Positions 1 to 9,013 of a DNA stretch of 49,054 nt are shown here, one piece after another. Under the pieces are notes generated by a model. It was given only the letters and a program-made list of their open reading frames with translations, had not been told where the DNA came from and made no database searches. The stretch spans positions 1-49,054 of the forward strand of contig CASEIX010000004.1 of NCBI GenBank assembly GCA_949288095.1, written 5' to 3'. The translations under genes and the position numbers were made by a program. This DNA comes from an uncultured Eubacteriales bacterium (GTDB taxonomy: Bacteria; Bacillota; Clostridia; TANB77; CAG-508). How positions within the stretch are numbered: the stretch's first letter is position 1; each line of letters opens with the position of its first letter.

Positions 1-91
1 CTACTAATTTTGATAATTCCTCAATATATTTAATTGTCTCATCTGGAAGCATATTCATTTTCCAATTTCCTGCGATTACTTTTCTTCTCAT
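1..91 (-). CDS. tpiA: Triosephosphate isomerase, N-terminal 30 codons (partial)
   Basis: The minus strand starts [13 protein letters not shown], the hallmark N-terminus of triosephosphate isomerase, in which the Asn and Lys of GNWKMN line the active site. The enzyme interconverts dihydroxyacetone phosphate and glyceraldehyde 3-phosphate in the cytoplasm. Only 30 codons are inside the window; the rest lies beyond base 1. The ATG at 91-89 is preceded by an AAAGGAGGAAT ribosome site. It follows pgk, as in many Firmicute gap-pgk-tpi clusters, but has its own candidate promoter at 178-206. Confidence 0.93.
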   Translation of the reverse strand, partial: MRRKVIAGNWKMNMLPDETIKYIEELSKLV

Positions 92-177
92 AAAAAATTC
101 CTCCTTTTTATATATAATAATGTTCATAAAATTCTTTTGTGAATACAACATTATTACACGCCACTACGGACAGTACC

Positions 178-206
178 ATTGTATAACAAAAGAGAATACT
201 TTTCAA
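178..206 (-). promoter_or_regulatory. Candidate tpiA promoter overlapping a hairpin
   Basis: On the minus strand, TTGAAA (206-201) and TACAAT (183-178) are separated by 17 bases, a good sigma-A match. The -35 box sits in the loop and 3' arm of the 191-215 hairpin. The gap promoter at 4105-4133 is built the same way. Confidence 0.6.
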
Positions 207-222
207 GTATTCTCTTGTTTTT
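188..222. terminator. Hairpin between pgk and tpiA
   Basis: AGAGAATACTT and AAGTATTCTCT pair around a 3-base loop. The + strand copy is followed by a strong T run; the minus-strand copy, which is downstream of pgk, is followed by TTTTGTTAT. The core AGAATACTT-GAA-AAGTATTCT recurs exactly at 4122-4140, between pyrD and gap. It can work as a terminator, an operator, or both. Confidence 0.65.
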
Positions 223-279
223 TTCATATTATTTCGATATATGATTATATATTTTTTATCTACTTATTTTACACAAATT

Positions 280-1464
280 TTATTTATCCATTAAAGCTTC
301 AATTCCTGGTAATTTCTTTCCTTCTAAGAATTCTAGTGATGCTCCACCACCTGTTGAAATATGTGTCATTTTATCTTCTAATCCAGCTTTCTTAACAGCT
401 GCTGCTGAATCACCACCACCAATAATGGTTGTTGCATCAATTTCTGATAATACTTTTGCGATTGCATTTGTTCCAATAGCAAATTGATCAAATTCGAATA
501 ATCCTAAAGGTCCATTCCATACAACTGTTTTTGCTTTTCTTAATTCTTCTTCAAACATTTTGATCGTTTCTGGTCCAATGTCAAATCCTTCCCAATCTGC
601 TGGAATTTCTTTGTAACTTACAATTTTGCTTTCTGTATCTGGTTTAAATTCTTTACCTACTTTTGTATCTACTGGAAGCATGAATTTAACACCTTTTTGT
701 TTTGCTTTTTCCATTGCTTCCTTTGCTAAATCTAATTTATCCATTTCACAAATAGAATTTCCTACTTCATATCCTTGTGCTTTGAAGAATGTATATGCCA
801 TTCCTCCACCAATCATTAATGTATCTACTTTTTCTAATAGACTGTCAATAACCCCAATTTTATCAGAAACTTTTGCTCCACCTAAAATAGCAACAAATGG
901 TCTTTCTGGATTATTAACTGCATTTCCTAAGAATTTTAATTCTTTTTCAATTAAGAATCCTGATACTGCTGGTAAGTAACTTGCAATTCCTGTTGTTGAA
1001 GCATGTGCTCTGTGAGCGCTTCCAAATGCATCATTTACATATACTTCTGCCATTGATGCTAATTTTTTAGAAAATTCTGGATCATTATCTGTTTCTTCTT
1101 TATGGAATCTTACATTTTCAAGTAATAAGATTTCTCCTTCTTTTAGGTTAGCAGCTTTTGTCATTGCATCTTCACCAATAACATCTTTTGCCATGATGAC
1201 TTCTTGTCCTAATAATTTTGATAATTCTTTAGCAACCGGTGCCAATGAAAATTCTGGCTTTACTTCTCCCTTTGGTCTTCCTAAATGTGATGCTAATATT
1301 AATTTACAATTTTGCTCTAACAAATATTTAATGGTTGGTAATGCTGCTACAATTCTTGTATTATCTGTTATATTTTGATTTTCATCCATTGGTACATTAA
1401 AGTCACATCTTACAAATACTTTTTTTCCTTTCAAATCAATATCTTTTACTGTTTTCTTATTCAT
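280..1464 (-). CDS. pgk: Phosphoglycerate kinase
   Basis: This cytoplasmic glycolytic kinase transfers phosphate from 1,3-bisphosphoglycerate to ADP. The 394-residue product has the family's usual length. It shows the N-terminal VRCDFNVP motif, the HLGRPKG substrate-binding segment, GGAKVSDK, and the C-terminal GGGDSAAA and STGGGASLE nucleotide-binding loops. An upstream in-frame ATG exists, but the ATG at 1464 has a GGGAGGA site a few bases upstream and starts the conserved [10 protein letters not shown] sequence. A promoter with TTGAAA and TACAAT lies at 1524-1552. It is part of a gap/pgk/tpi neighbourhood interrupted by an Rpn gene. Confidence 0.97.
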   Translation of the reverse strand: MNKKTVKDIDLKGKKVFVRCDFNVPMDENQNITDNTRIVAALPTIKYLLEQNCKLILASHLGRPKGEVKPEFSLAPVAKELSKLLGQEVIMAKDVIGEDAMTKAANLKEGEILLLENVRFHKEETDNDPEFSKKLASMAEVYVNDAFGSAHRAHASTTGIASYLPAVSGFLIEKELKFLGNAVNNPERPFVAILGGAKVSDKIGVIDSLLEKVDTLMIGGGMAYTFFKAQGYEVGNSICEMDKLDLAKEAMEKAKQKGVKFMLPVDTKVGKEFKPDTESKIVSYKEIPADWEGFDIGPETIKMFEEELRKAKTVVWNGPLGLFEFDQFAIGTNAIAKVLSEIDATTIIGGGDSAAAVKKAGLEDKMTHISTGGGASLEFLEGKKLPGIEALMDK

Positions 1465-1523
1465 ACTGAATCCTCCCTTTCTACTGCATGAATTCATATG
1501 CAGTTCTCTTTCTCAACAGTTCT

Positions 1524-1552
1524 ATTGTATAGCATTTTTTTCCAGTTTTCAA
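1524..1552 (-). promoter_or_regulatory. Candidate pgk promoter
   Basis: TTGAAA (1552-1547) and TACAAT (1529-1524) on the minus strand are 17 bases apart, about 60 bases upstream of the pgk start. An ATGAATTCAT palindrome lies between the promoter and the ribosome site. Confidence 0.6.
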
Positions 1553-1570
1553 GTGGTTATTCTAATAATT

Positions 1571-2518
1571 TTAATTAGTATATCCAATTTTTTGATTATC
1601 TTTCAACTTTTCTATTTCTTCTTCTTTTAAGCCTGTTATTTCTGCTATTTCTTGAGTTGACATCTTTCTTTCTAATAATTTTTTGGCAATTTTTAATTTG
1701 CTTTCTTTTTCTCCTTTTTCAATTCCTTCTTTTACTCCTTCTTCTTTTCCCTTAGCTTCACCTTGTCTTCTTGCTTCGTATATTTCTGTATTATAAGTTA
1801 ATCGACTTCTTTCCCTTATCTCATATAACTCTCTTTCATATTCATCTGCACTCATTTGTGTTAATTGTTCTACTGCTTCTTTGATTTCTTCATTTTCTTT
1901 TTTACATTCTTCCATCATTTTTCTATCTCCCCCAATCACATACAACCATTTTTCTAATAAATCTGCTACTTTTGGTTTCTTCTTAAACTTTGGTAATTCT
2001 ATGATATAGTATTTTACCATCTCTGTTAAATATTCTTCTTCTTTTTCATATTCCATATTGACATATCGAATTTCTTCTGTTTCTTCATATTTTAACATCG
2101 CTAAACTTAAATATGCATTTCGTTTTACAACATTATCATTTATGATGCATATGACAATTGTATCTTTTGCTTTTTGATATTTTTCTGATACTTTTATTTC
2201 TCCTGCTATTAGTTTTGCATTATATACTATTAATCTTCTTTCTATTGCTGTTGTATTTCCTACTTGTAATTCAATATCAATAATTGTATTGTCATTAATC
2301 TCTGCTTTGATATCTAAGATACTTAATTTTTCATCTATCGTTTCTTTGGGTATTTCTGGATTTTTTATTTCTATTTTCTGTATTTCAATTCTTAATATTG
2401 CCTCTAATAAACTTTTTAAAATTTTTTCATTGCCACCTTTTCCAAAAATTCTTTTAAATACATAATCATTCGATAATGGCAACATATCTACTTCTTTTAA
2501 TTTACTGAAATTGTTCAC
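1571..2518 (-). CDS. Rpn/PD-(D/E)XK family nuclease (putative transposase)
   Basis: The protein matches the Rpn family of recombination-promoting nucleases, long annotated as PD-(D/E)XK transposases. It has the N-terminal signature LPLSNDYVFKRIFG and a nuclease core with LDIKAEI followed by IIDIELQV, which supply the catalytic D and E-x-Q. A charged helical C-terminus with a Lys/Glu/Gly-rich stretch (EGVKEGIEKGEKE) and a short helix-turn-helix-like end is typical. I chose the GTG at 2518 because AAAGGAG sits eight bases upstream; an upstream ATG at 2563 lacks a good site. Members usually occur in many copies and can mobilise DNA. No terminal inverted repeats were seen. Confidence 0.85.
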   Translation of the reverse strand: MNNFSKLKEVDMLPLSNDYVFKRIFGKGGNEKILKSLLEAILRIEIQKIEIKNPEIPKETIDEKLSILDIKAEINDNTIIDIELQVGNTTAIERRLIVYNAKLIAGEIKVSEKYQKAKDTIVICIINDNVVKRNAYLSLAMLKYEETEEIRYVNMEYEKEEEYLTEMVKYYIIELPKFKKKPKVADLLEKWLYVIGGDRKMMEECKKENEEIKEAVEQLTQMSADEYERELYEIRERSRLTYNTEIYEARRQGEAKGKEEGVKEGIEKGEKESKLKIAKKLLERKMSTQEIAEITGLKEEEIEKLKDNQKIGYTN

Positions 2519-2948
2519 TTTATTTTCTCCTTTCATTCTATCAAACGAATCTATTTTATTCAATAAGCCTATTTGATTTTATTTAATATATTAGAGATTT
2601 TATTTTGTAATTTCTTATTATATAGTAAGATTACCTTACCTCTATGTAGAATCCTTTTGCACATAACATGATTCTTTTTTGAATATGATAAAAAACACTG
2701 AATTTTAAAAATAGCTACATATTTACACAACAAATATACAAAAATTTTATAATGGGAATTTTTCTAATAAAAAAATAAAATTAGAATAAAAATGGTTGAA
2801 ATGAATTTTTCACAAATATATATAAATTGACTTTTTGATTTTTAAATATTAAACAAAATGCTTTATTTTTCTATAAATATCATCATTATTTAATTAATAA
2901 GATATAAATTTTAACTTGATATAAATATACTTTAATAAAAATTTACAA
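2519..2948. other. AT-rich gap without a gene
   Basis: The stretch between the Rpn gene and the gap terminator is very AT-rich, has no open frame with a ribosome site and shows no recognisable RNA. It may hold the Rpn promoter, but I could not pick one with confidence. Confidence 0.5.
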
Positions 2949-3004
2949 ACAAAAAAATCTCTAAGTATATTTCCATTATTTTACAATACACTTAGAGATT
3001 TTTC
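2949..3004 (-). terminator. Terminator after gap
   Basis: ATCTCTAAGT and ACTTAGAGAT form a stem with a large AT-rich loop. On the minus strand the stem is followed by TTTTTTTG, directly downstream of the gap stop codon. Confidence 0.75.
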
Positions 3005-3034
3005 AATATATTTATTTAATTTTTACATATTATA

Positions 3035-4075
<1,041 letters not shown>

Positions 4076-4104
4076 TTATTTTTTAGTCTCACTCGACCTT
4101 TCTT

Positions 4105-4133
4105 ATTCTATACCAAAAAAGAATACTTTTCAA
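4105..4133 (-). promoter_or_regulatory. Candidate gap promoter embedded in a hairpin
   Basis: TTGAAA (4133-4128) and TAGAAT (4110-4105) are 17 bases apart on the minus strand. The -35 box is inside the loop and arm of the hairpin that ends the pyrimidine operon. Confidence 0.6.
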
Positions 4134-4146
4134 GTATTCTTTTTGT
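4115..4146. terminator. Hairpin between pyrD and gap
   Basis: AAAGAATACTT pairs with AAGTATTCTTT around a 3-base loop, with T runs on both strands, so it can stop the pyr transcript on the minus strand. The core is identical to the hairpin at 191-215. Confidence 0.75.
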
Positions 4147-4161
4147 TTTTTCCTATTTTTT

Positions 4162-5070
4162 CTAATTCATCTCCACTTTTCCTATAATATCATTAATATC
4201 TTCTACATTACATTTTTTCATATATTCTTCGATTCCTTCAACCACTTTTACACTTGTATATGGGTCTATAAAGTTACCAGCTCCTATTGAAATAGTTGTT
4301 GCACCAGCTAACATAAATTCGATAGCATCTTCTCCAGATACAATTCCGCCTAATCCCATAATTGGAATATTTACTGCTTGTGCTACTTGATATACCATTC
4401 TAACAGCAACTGGTCTAATCGCTGGTCCTGATAATCCTCCTGTATTATTAGCAAGAGCAGGTTTTCTTTTATAAATATCAATTTTCATAGCTAATAATGT
4501 ATTGATTAAAGAAACAGCATCAGCGCCTCCTTCTTCTGCTCCTTTGGCAATACTTGCAATATCTGTTACATTTGGTGTTAATTTTACAATTAATGGTTTG
4601 TCTAATACTTTTCTTACCTCACTTGTGACTTTTTTCACACCTTCATACGTATTTCCAAAAGCCATACAACCTTCTTTAACATTTGGGCAAGATAAATTTA
4701 ATTCTACACCATCAATATCTAAATTATTTAATATCTTACATAATTCCACATATTCATCAATTGAACTTCCACATGCATTAACAATGATTTTTGTATTAAA
4801 CTTTCTTAAAAAGGGTAAATCATTATTGGCAAAATATTCTACTCCTGGATTTTGAAGTCCAATACTATTTAACATTCCACTTGGTGTTTCACATACCCTT
4901 GATGGTTTGTTTCCACTTTTTGGTCTTAAAGAAGTTCCTTTTGTAATAATGGCTCCTAATTTTCCTAAATCAAAAAAGTCGGCATATTCTCTTCCATAAC
5001 CAAATGTACCAGATGCTACAGTTACTGGATTTTTCATTTCGATTCCTGCAAAATTTACTTTCGTATTCAT
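4162..5070 (-). CDS. pyrD: Dihydroorotate dehydrogenase B, catalytic subunit
   Basis: This FMN enzyme oxidises dihydroorotate to orotate. The 302-residue barrel has the FMN/substrate segments VASGTFGYG, NSIGLQNPG and ELNLSCPNVKEG, where the Cys of SCPN is the catalytic base typical of class 1 enzymes, plus the C-terminal phosphate-binding GLGGI and GATTISIGAG. It is class 1B because the PyrK electron-transfer subunit is encoded upstream in the same operon. Its ATG abuts the stop codon of the upstream zinc phospholipase-like gene, suggesting translational coupling. It is the last gene of the operon. Confidence 0.95.
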   Translation of the reverse strand: MNTKVNFAGIEMKNPVTVASGTFGYGREYADFFDLGKLGAIITKGTSLRPKSGNKPSRVCETPSGMLNSIGLQNPGVEYFANNDLPFLRKFNTKIIVNACGSSIDEYVELCKILNNLDIDGVELNLSCPNVKEGCMAFGNTYEGVKKVTSEVRKVLDKPLIVKLTPNVTDIASIAKGAEEGGADAVSLINTLLAMKIDIYKRKPALANNTGGLSGPAIRPVAVRMVYQVAQAVNIPIMGLGGIVSGEDAIEFMLAGATTISIGAGNFIDPYTSVKVVEGIEEYMKKCNVEDINDIIGKVEMN

Positions 5071-5628
5071 TTATTCCATTCCCTCCATTCTTTTTTGTTT
5101 TATAAGTTCTACCTGCTGTTCTAAATTCATATTTGACATTTCTTCAATAAATTGAATCATTTTTTCTAGTTTTAAATATTTAGGCTCATTTTCTATTTGA
5201 TACATATATTTTTCTATTTTTTCCATGACTTCTAGATGATATCTTTTTATCATTTCTGCATTCAAACAATCATAATCAGTATGAAATGTATCATGATTTT
5301 TCTTTGCTTGTTTTGCTTCTTCTCTAAAATAAATTCTATCAAAATAATCATCTGTTAATAGATGGATAAAATATCCTTTCCAATAATCTCTGCTTAAATC
5401 TACTTTTTCATCTTGCAAAAATTTATCCAAATAGATGATTTGGTCATCTCTTGCCCAATCTCCCCATTTTCCATAGTGTGTTTCACTTTTGGAAATATTT
5501 TTATTTTCTATTGGAATATAATCTGGTGCAATAGACCCTTCTATAAATTCACCTATATTTTTTATTTCTTTTTCATGTTTTTTTGCATATTCTTTTGCTA
5601 TGGCAATATGTATTGTAAATCCTGGCAT
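5071..5628 (-). CDS. Zinc-dependent phospholipase C-like protein
   Basis: The 185-residue protein begins MPGFTIHIAIA, close to the start of zinc-dependent phospholipase C-like proteins (MPGF-x-x-H). Candidate metal ligands are H7, the Asp of APDY, the His of SETHYG, the HLLTDDY segment and H-T-D-Y near residue 115, matching the His/Asp-rich pattern of this fold. There is no signal peptide, so it is probably cytoplasmic. It sits between pyrK and pyrD and abuts pyrD. Its substrate is unknown, and the link to pyrimidine synthesis is positional only. Confidence 0.6.
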   Translation of the reverse strand: MPGFTIHIAIAKEYAKKHEKEIKNIGEFIEGSIAPDYIPIENKNISKSETHYGKWGDWARDDQIIYLDKFLQDEKVDLSRDYWKGYFIHLLTDDYFDRIYFREEAKQAKKNHDTFHTDYDCLNAEMIKRYHLEVMEKIEKYMYQIENEPKYLKLEKMIQFIEEMSNMNLEQQVELIKQKRMEGME

Positions 5629-5712
5629 TCTATTTTTTTCCTCTTTCTCTTATTTTTGAATTTAACTTTGGGTCAAACCTAAAATTCTTTACTTTTATAC
5701 CATTTTTTCGGA

Positions 5713-6504
5713 TTAAATCTCTACATCTCTTGCGTTAAATACTGGTCCACCTTTACAAACATGGAAATATTCTGGTGCATCTTTTGGACTTTTGGCTGTT
5801 TTTACTGCACATCCTAAACATACACCTAATCCACATCCCATTTTTTCTTCTAATGATATTTGACATTCAATGTTATTTTCATTAGCATATTTTTGAACTG
5901 CTTTTAACATTGGAAGTGGTCCACAAGCATAAATACAATCATAATGCTCTTTTTTCATGTCTTCCATTAAATAGTCTATAGCAAATCCTTTATTTTTATA
6001 GCTTCCATCATCTGTTGTAATGACTAAACTATCTGTTACTTCCTCAAATTCTTTTTCTAACATGACAAAATCTTGATTTCTAAATCCTAAATAGCAATGT
6101 ACTTCTTTTTTTTCAGCTTTTGCTTCTTTAGAAAGTTCATATAATGGGAATATTCCAATTCCTCCACCAATCACTGCTAGTTTGTTATATTTATCTGTTT
6201 TAAATGTTCCATATCCTAATGGTCCTATAATATCAATTTTATCTCCAATTTCTTTTCTTGCTAATATTTCTGTTCCTTTTCCTTTTACTTGGAAAATAAA
6301 TTCTAGAATTCCATTTTTTCTATCTAAATTATAAATACTAATTGGTCTTCTTAAAAATGGTTCTACTTGATCAGTTACTCTGATTTCAATAAAATTTCCT
6401 GGTTTCGCATCTTCTACGATTTCACTTGCTTTTACACTAAACTTATAAATTCCTTTAATAATTTCTTCTTTTTCCACCAATTTTGCTAATACTTGCTTTG
6501 GCAT
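5713..6504 (-). CDS. pyrK: Dihydroorotate dehydrogenase B, electron-transfer subunit
   Basis: PyrK carries FAD and a 2Fe-2S cluster and passes electrons from PyrD to NAD. The 263 residues show the FAD-binding FLRRPISIY motif, the NAD-binding GGGIGIFPLYEL loop, the CGPLPML segment, and the cluster ligands in GCGLGVCLGCAV followed by VCKGGPVF. Length and domain order (ferredoxin-reductase fold, then C-terminal iron-sulfur loop) fit the family. The gene starts four bases after the NUDIX stop codon. Confidence 0.95.
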   Translation of the reverse strand: MPKQVLAKLVEKEEIIKGIYKFSVKASEIVEDAKPGNFIEIRVTDQVEPFLRRPISIYNLDRKNGILEFIFQVKGKGTEILARKEIGDKIDIIGPLGYGTFKTDKYNKLAVIGGGIGIFPLYELSKEAKAEKKEVHCYLGFRNQDFVMLEKEFEEVTDSLVITTDDGSYKNKGFAIDYLMEDMKKEHYDCIYACGPLPMLKAVQKYANENNIECQISLEEKMGCGLGVCLGCAVKTAKSPKDAPEYFHVCKGGPVFNARDVEI

Positions 6505-6507
6505 GTG

Positions 6508-6928
6508 TTATCCCTCCTCTTCTTCATAATGTTTAACTGCATGTTTTGTTGTGATTGTTAAATTTTCTGGTAATGCATGTAAATCAAACCATTGCATATC
6601 TTTATGTTTAGTTGGTTCCATAATTTTAGGCTCTCCTTTTGTGATTGTGCACAAAAAGCTTGGAGATACCCAATGTTGATTTTCGTTTTTTACAATGTGG
6701 TCACAAATTCCCAATAATTTCTCTACTTTAATTTCTACACCACATTCTTCTTTTACTTCTCTTTTGACTGCGTCTTCAAAAGTTTCCATCCATTCTAATT
6801 TTCCACCTGGTATACTCCAATAGCCCTTTTCAGGTTCTTTATTTCTTTGTTGCAATAATAACTGTCCTTTTTCATTTATGATAAATGCTCCGGCAACCTA
6901 CACCTATATAATCTTTACCTGGTTTCAT
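6508..6928 (-). CDS. NUDIX hydrolase, frame interrupted at a CGG codon
   Basis: NUDIX enzymes cleave nucleoside diphosphate-linked compounds. The main frame contains the NUDIX box GGKLEWMETFEDAVKREV followed by KEECG, preceded by GYWSIPGG. The natural start is the ATG at 6928: it reads MKPGKDYIGVGC, meets an in-frame CGG at 6893-6891, and then a stop six codons later. Skipping the C gives GVGCGAFIINEKG and joins the rest of the protein perfectly (139 residues). The shorter frame would have to start at a TTG at 6855 and would lack the first beta strand. The gene lies between pyrF and pyrK, four bases from pyrK. It is either read by +1 frameshifting or inactivated by a one-base insertion. Confidence 0.85.
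6891..6893 (-). other. Candidate +1 frameshift site, CGG codon in NUDIX gene
   Basis: Zero-frame codons are GGT TGC CGG AGC; omission of the C gives GGT TGC GGA GCA and restores the family sequence GVGCGAF. The zero frame ends at TGA shortly after. Confidence 0.7.
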
Positions 6929-6967
6929 ATTTTTCACTTCTTCCTGTGATAATACTTCTTCTTTTTT

Positions 6968-7894
6968 CTATTTAATTGCTTGATTTAATTCATCTCTCAT
7001 TCTAATTGCCTCTGCCCTTGTTGCTTTTGCAAAGTCCTCTTCTGTATACTTATCTTTCCATAAATCTGATTTATATGCACACATTAATCCTCTAGAGCTG
7101 TTAACTATTCCACCAATTCCATTATCATCAAATCCTAATGCAATATCTTCTGCCTTTCCACCTTGTGCTCCATAACCTGGTATTAAGAAAAAGGTATGTG
7201 GTGCTAATTCTCTTAATTCTTGTAATTGTTTTGGATATGTTGCTCCTACTACAGTTGAAATACTACTATATCCATATTTTCCTCTTAAATCTTTTCCCCA
7301 TTCTTCCACAAGTTTTGCAACTTTTGTGTATACTTCTTCACCAGTTTCTAATTTTAAATCTTGTAATTCCCCAGAAGATGGATTTGATGTTTTATCAAGG
7401 ATAAATACACCTTTTCCATATTTTTGTGCATCTTCTATAAATGGTTTCACTCCATCAATTCCTAAATATGGATTTACTGTTACAAAATCCACATCATAAA
7501 TACTTTCCTCTTTTTCTCCTATCTTTGTCTTTCCTAAGAAAGCACTTGAATACGCTTTTGCCGTACTTCCAATATCTCCTCTTTTAATATCTGCTATGAC
7601 AATCATACCTTTTTCTTTTGCATATTTGCAAGTTTCCTCAAAAGCTTTCATTCCTTCTAATCCATACATTTCGTAAAATGCAATTTGTGGTTTTACAGCT
7701 GGTATGATGTCATATGTTGCATCAATTAATGCTTTATTGAACTCTACAATTGCTTTTGCTACCCCTTCTAAATTTTCTTCATATTTATTTCTAATATATT
7801 CTGGTATCATTTCATATCTAGGATCCAATCCCATAACTGTTGGGTTATTGGTTTCTTTGATTTTATCAATTAATTTGTCCATCATATTTTTCAT
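6968..7894 (-). CDS. pyrF: Orotidine 5'-phosphate decarboxylase, type 2
   Basis: It makes UMP from orotidine monophosphate, the last step of the pathway encoded here. The 308-residue length and the start MGLDPRYEMIP identify the longer type 2 form. The catalytic D-x-K-R-x-D is visible in IADIKRGDIGSTA, and the phosphate-binding end in NSSRGLMCAY. The start overlaps the stop of the upstream kinase gene by four bases (ATGA), so the two are translationally coupled. Confidence 0.95.
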   Translation of the reverse strand: MKNMMDKLIDKIKETNNPTVMGLDPRYEMIPEYIRNKYEENLEGVAKAIVEFNKALIDATYDIIPAVKPQIAFYEMYGLEGMKAFEETCKYAKEKGMIVIADIKRGDIGSTAKAYSSAFLGKTKIGEKEESIYDVDFVTVNPYLGIDGVKPFIEDAQKYGKGVFILDKTSNPSSGELQDLKLETGEEVYTKVAKLVEEWGKDLRGKYGYSSISTVVGATYPKQLQELRELAPHTFFLIPGYGAQGGKAEDIALGFDDNGIGGIVNSSRGLMCAYKSDLWKDKYTEEDFAKATRAEAIRMRDELNQAIK

Positions 7895-8580
7895 CTTAAA
7901 AATTCTGCCCCCTTTATTTTTGGTGTTTGTTCTTTTGAAGATACTCTAACTTTTTCTAATTTTACGACTTTGTTTTCTCTTAACATCTTTTCTCTTTTAG
8001 ACAACATGTTTTCTAAATATACTTCTCTAGCTTTCTTTCTTAATGTCTCTTCATCACTATCATTTTTTATTTTTATTATCCTTTTATCATCTTTTATTTC
8101 TTTATAATTTCCTGTAAAATGTGCCATATCATATGCAACAATCTCCTCTTTTGTTATGTCATCTCTTTGTTGCAATGAATTTTTTCTATCTACATAAGTT
8201 CTTTCTACTAGATAAATTTGTTTAAAATCTTTATATATTTTGTGATATTTAATAAATATATCATCGATTATGACAATTCTCTTCCCTTGTAATTCTTTTA
8301 ATTTTCTGTTTAAAGCTGGTTCAATCAATTTCGCTCTAAATTTTGAAAACATGAAAAATATAGGTTTTGTCTTATATATATAATTTTTCAATTTGGAATC
8401 AACTTTCGTTTTTTCCCCATTTTTATCTTCCTTCATTAAAAATTTAAAATATTTTAATTTGATATCTCTTAACAAATCATCTATATGTATTACTTCTATG
8501 TCTTTACTATTTTCCTTTAGATAATTAGAAAATGTTGTCTTTCCTGCACCTGATTTTCCTGTTACACCTACTAAATTCAT
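7891..8580 (-). CDS. P-loop kinase, dephospho-CoA kinase-like
   Basis: A 229-residue nucleotide-binding protein with a clear Walker A motif, GVTGKSGAGKTTFS, at residues 5-18, an IHIDDLLRD segment like the substrate-binding DxD of dephospho-CoA kinases, and VIIDDIF as a possible Walker B strand. The tail is very basic and coiled. CoaE itself is usually about 200 residues with a better conserved lid, so the exact substrate is uncertain; a nucleoside- or CoA-type kinase is inference. It overlaps pyrF by four bases and lies two bases upstream-side of the ArsC-like stop. Confidence 0.6.
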   Translation of the reverse strand: MNLVGVTGKSGAGKTTFSNYLKENSKDIEVIHIDDLLRDIKLKYFKFLMKEDKNGEKTKVDSKLKNYIYKTKPIFFMFSKFRAKLIEPALNRKLKELQGKRIVIIDDIFIKYHKIYKDFKQIYLVERTYVDRKNSLQQRDDITKEEIVAYDMAHFTGNYKEIKDDKRIIKIKNDSDEETLRKKAREVYLENMLSKREKMLRENKVVKLEKVRVSSKEQTPKIKGAEFLR

Positions 8581-8586
8581 TTTAAG

Positions 8587-8941
8587 TTATATTAATTCCT
8601 CCCATTCTTTTTCCTTAAAGCCTATATATTTTTTTTCCTTTGTTATAAGTAATGGTCTTTTAATTAACATACCATCAGATGCTAATAATGTTATTTTTTC
8701 CTTATCTGACATGGTTGGTAATTTTTCCTTTAAATTTAATTCTTTATATTTTAATCCGACTTGTGTTAAAAAATTTCTTTATTTCATATCCACTTTTTTG
8801 TATCCATGTTTCTAATTCTTTTTCTGTTGGCGTTTCTAAAACAATATTTCTATCTTGGAATGAGATATTGTTTTTTTCTAACCATTGTTTTGCTTTTTTA
8901 CAAGTAGAACATTTTGGATATTGTATAAATATGATTTCCAA
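8587..8941 (-). CDS. ArsC/Spx-family protein, frame interrupted at a CGG codon
   Basis: The N-terminus MEIIFIQYPKCSTCKKAKQWL carries the redox C-x-x-C of the ArsC/Spx/YffB thioredoxin-like family. The zero frame runs to FFNTS, hits CGG, and stops after RIKI. Skipping the C of that codon gives NTSGLKYKELNLKEKLPTMS and then LLASDGMLIKRPLL, the highly conserved second half of this family, ending at the TAA at 8589-8587 (117 residues, the usual length). Members act as arsenate reductases or as RNA polymerase-binding stress regulators; which applies here is not clear. It is embedded in the pyr operon after pyrC. Confidence 0.85.
8757..8759 (-). other. Candidate +1 frameshift site, CGG codon in ArsC-like gene
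   Basis: The site reads AGT CGG ATT with a TAA three codons further on. Dropping the C (opposite base 8758) yields AGT GGA TTA and the conserved NTSG motif of the family. The CGG codon sits at about 8757-8759, uncertain by one base. Confidence 0.7.
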
Positions 8942-9013
8942 GATTATCTCTCCTTTTCTTTTACATCAAATATAAATTAAATCTTCAAATAGGTCTGTCC
9001 CTAGCATTTAATG

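Noticed and set aside
120..395. 91-codon + strand frame at the pgk end
   Set aside because: Low-complexity Phe/Ile/Tyr-rich translation of AT-rich DNA, running into pgk on the other strand.
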